Part shown: one piece after another, positions 6,578 through 7,633 of the stretch
How the letters are laid out: each line of letters opens with the position of its first letter
Numbering within the stretch: position 1 is the stretch's first letter
Assembly: GCA_039927975.1 (NCBI GenBank)
Contig: JBDSTZ010000215.1
Span: 1 to 7,633, forward strand
Length of the DNA: 7,633 nucleotides
DNA from: JBDSTZ01 sp039927975
Lineage (GTDB): Bacteria > Pseudomonadota > Gammaproteobacteria > Burkholderiales > Burkholderiaceae_D
Direction of reading: 5' to 3'
The notes under the pieces: model-generated
Databases searched by the model: none
The model's input: the letters and a program-made list of their open reading frames with translations, nothing else
What the model was told of the DNA's origin: nothing
Position numbers and translations under genes: made by a program

Positions 6578-6676
6578 TTCTTTCAGGTAATGTTGGTGTT
6601 CGCTAAACAACGGATGGCGATCGGAGGACGTAGCGGTCGCCGCTGTGGGCGCCGGCACCGCTGACTGTAACGCTGC

Positions 6677-7111
6677 TCAGTCGTCGATCGCTTCGATGCC
6701 TTGCTGCCTGAGACGCTCGATGCCGTCCTTCATCGCCTGCAGTGCCTCGGCACTGTGTCCTTGCCAGTCCCGCACTTCGCCGGTGACGCGCAGCGGTTCG
6801 CGCGAGCGAAACGAGCGGGTCGGGTTGCCCGGGAATTTTTTGTCCGTCAGATTGGGATCGTCCATGATCGGGCCGGTTGGCTCGACGATATAGATCCGGC
6901 CGGGGCCGGGACCCTGGGCCAGTTCGGCGCCCCAGGTGGCCGCTTCCAGCGTCGCGCTCAGGTAGACGAAGCCGGCCTTCTTGCGCTGGCCGTAGTTGGA
7001 GGCGTAGCCGGGGCCGATCAGGTCGCCGGGCTTCAGGTCGGCGCGGGTGCCGTGGTAAAGCGGTTCGTCCGGCGCGGGGGCGGTGGCTGACTGCGGATCT
7101 TCTTTGGTCAT
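6677..7111 (-). CDS. arr: NAD+--rifamycin ADP-ribosyltransferase (Arr family)
   Basis: A 144-residue protein from ATG 7111, the usual Arr length (about 140). It transfers ADP-ribose from NAD+ to a hydroxyl on the rifamycin ansa bridge, inactivating the drug in the cytoplasm. Family blocks are unmistakable: YHGT (19-22), GDLIGPGY, VYLSATLEAATWGAELA, IYIVEPTGP, DDPNLTDKKFPGNPTRS and EPLRV.GEV.DW. The catalytic His-Tyr-Asp triad known from Arr corresponds to H20, Y50 and D85 (D84 is adjacent). Start choice: AAGGA (7122-7118) abuts ATG 7117 but lies 6 nt before ATG 7111, so 7111 is preferred; 7117 would add Met-His. The retropepsin operon begins 169 bp downstream with its own promoter, so I treat arr as a separate unit. 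No integron or transposon features are near, so it looks like an intrinsic chromosomal copy. Resistance itself is inferred. Confidence 0.92.
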   Translation of the reverse strand: MTKEDPQSATAPAPDEPLYHGTRADLKPGDLIGPGYASNYGQRKKAGFVYLSATLEAATWGAELAQGPGPGRIYIVEPTGPIMDDPNLTDKKFPGNPTRSFRSREPLRVTGEVRDWQGHSAEALQAMKDGIERLRQQGIEAIDD

Positions 7112-7260
7112 ATGCATTCCTTGTCTTGAACGGGAGTCGGGGGCGCCGTAGCTGCCGGGCCCATCATGCAGGCCGCCATGATAGCAAGCGCGGCCGGAGC
7201 GCGGCGCCGCAGGCCGGCAAGCGGGGCAGGCCGTGGGATGCCTGAATCGGGCGCGTTCAT
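7108..7260 (-). CDS. Doubtful 50-codon ORF ending in an ATGA overlap with arr
   Basis: This frame runs from ATG 7260 (or ATG 7317, 69 codons) to a TGA at 7110-7108 that overlaps the arr start as ATGA. The peptide has an Arg-rich stretch (LRRR, 17-20) and a hydrophobic run APAALAIMAACMMG, like a signal or membrane peptide, then a Pro/Thr-rich tail. I recognise no family. In favour: the coupling-type overlap with arr, and about 70% G or C at third positions. Against: no Shine-Dalgarno at either start, and a candidate arr promoter lying inside it. It could be a leader peptide or simply untranslated leader DNA. Confidence 0.25.
   Translation of the reverse strand: MNAPDSGIPRPAPLAGLRRRAPAALAIMAACMMGPAATAPPTPVQDKECI
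7118..7122 (-). promoter_or_regulatory. Ribosome binding site that decides the arr start
   Basis: AAGGA on the minus strand has a 6-nt gap to ATG 7111 and no gap to ATG 7117. Only the former is a workable spacing. Confidence 0.65.
7178..7186 (-). promoter_or_regulatory. Possible extended -10 promoter for arr
   Basis: On the minus strand TGCTATCAT combines the extended TGn element with TATCAT (5 of 6 to TATAAT). The -35 position 17 bp upstream is GC-rich and poor. A start here would give arr a leader of about 60 nt and would begin inside the doubtful leader ORF, so the two readings compete. Confidence 0.35.
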
Positions 7261-7315
7261 CAAGCTGTCATATTTCGCAGGTATTGTCGTATGGATACTT
7301 TCACCGATACCCTCC

Positions 7316-7633
7316 ATGCATACGCTACTTGCCTTACCCTACACGCCCGCCAAGCCGCCGCCCCCGCGCGCCGGCAATATCGTGCCGCTGCGGCCCGCCT
7401 TTGACCAGCTCGGCGAGGTCACCCTCCGCGAGCACCTGCTCGACATCGTCGCCCGGCGCCAACTCAGCGCGCTGCTGCAACCGATCGTGCACATCCCCAG
7501 CGGCACCATCCTCGGTTACGAAGGCTTGATCCGCGGGCCGGCCGACAGTCCGCTGCATTCGCCGCTCAAGCTGTTCGAGGTTGCGCGCGCCAACGGCATG
7601 TCGGTCAGCGTCGAACATCTGTGCCGCCGGGTG
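7316..7633 (+). CDS. EAL-domain protein, N-terminal 106 residues (continues past the window)
   Basis: ATG 7316 opens a frame that stays open to the window's last base. A Pro-rich, poorly conserved N-terminus (1-30, including PAKPPPPRAG) precedes an EAL domain starting near residue 35. LLQPIVHIPSGTILGYEGLIRG (53-74) is the first EAL strand pair, with signature EGL at 69-71 (the metal-binding Glu kept, Ala replaced by Gly). PADSPLHSPLKLFEVARANG is the usual following helix region. The family hydrolyses c-di-GMP; whether this one does depends on residues beyond the window. EAL-first proteins of this type often continue into a GGDEF domain, which cannot be checked here. There are no predicted membrane segments so far, so it is probably cytoplasmic. 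It is divergent from the arr side with a 55-bp gap to the doubtful leader ORF. No clean Shine-Dalgarno is visible and no better in-frame start occurs upstream. Confidence 0.85.
   Translation, partial: MHTLLALPYTPAKPPPPRAGNIVPLRPAFDQLGEVTLREHLLDIVARRQLSALLQPIVHIPSGTILGYEGLIRGPADSPLHSPLKLFEVARANGMSVSVEHLCRRV

Larger units (their letters stand above)
6531..6596. repeat. 9-bp inverted repeat bracketing the operon promoter
   Basis: CCAACATTA (6531-6539) and its exact reverse complement TAATGTTGG (6588-6596) enclose the promoter. Their centre (6563.5) is 1 bp from that of the inner palindrome (6564.5). They could be flanking operator half-sites or a cruciform-capable stem. Confidence 0.5.

Noticed and set aside
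6632..6644. Hairpin AGCGG-TCG-CCGCT downstream of arr as its terminator
   Set aside because: Only 5 bp of stem and no T-tract on the minus strand side, so it is not distinguishable from chance at this GC content.
7201..7230. Rifamycin-associated element (the actinobacterial palindrome found near rifamycin-resistance genes) upstream of arr
   Set aside because: A GCTTGCCGGC-like stretch is present on the minus strand, but it lacks the long palindrome of the element as I recall it. It is ordinary GC-rich sequence.

Overview
The window reads as chromosomal DNA of a high-GC Gram-negative betaproteobacterium, most likely Oxalobacteraceae (Massilia/Duganella/Janthinobacterium type). That placement is an inference from GC-rich codon use, the style of the c-di-GMP proteins and the gene content; no search was run. 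I see no insertion sequence, phage gene, tRNA, rRNA or CRISPR array.

Layout. The plus strand opens with the 3' end of a DUF455 ferritin-like gene (1-315). After a short AT-rich spacer with a good promoter candidate comes a large membrane-bound PAS-GGDEF-EAL protein (458-2818), closely followed by a GNAT acetyltransferase (2850-3395). From 3432 to about 7260 coding is on the minus strand. Read 5' to 3' on that strand it holds a doubtful 50-codon leader ORF, an arr-type rifamycin ADP-ribosyltransferase (6677-7111), and an overlapping two-gene operon of exported proteins (4876-6507, then 3432-4883). At the right edge a plus-strand EAL-domain protein starts at 7316 and runs off the window.

The most interesting part is the two-gene operon. 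Its first gene encodes an exported protein with two retropepsin-like lobes in one chain, each with an intact DTG motif and a glycine-rich flap, followed by Sel1/TPR-like helices. Its second gene, coupled through an 8-bp overlap and a strong internal Shine-Dalgarno, encodes a diverged paralogue with the same architecture. In that paralogue lobe 1 reads DLS and lobe 2 reads STM, so it looks like a pseudoprotease. All four cysteines of the mature proteins correspond one to one, and the C-terminal pair has identical spacing (29 intervening residues). An active protease made together with an inactive sister suggests a regulated periplasmic complex. The operon has a well-formed sigma70-like promoter whose spacer is a perfect palindrome, nested in a wider 9-bp inverted repeat with almost the same centre, which suggests an operator.

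The flanking c-di-GMP proteins may point to surface or biofilm regulation. A functional link between them and the protease pair is only suggested by proximity.
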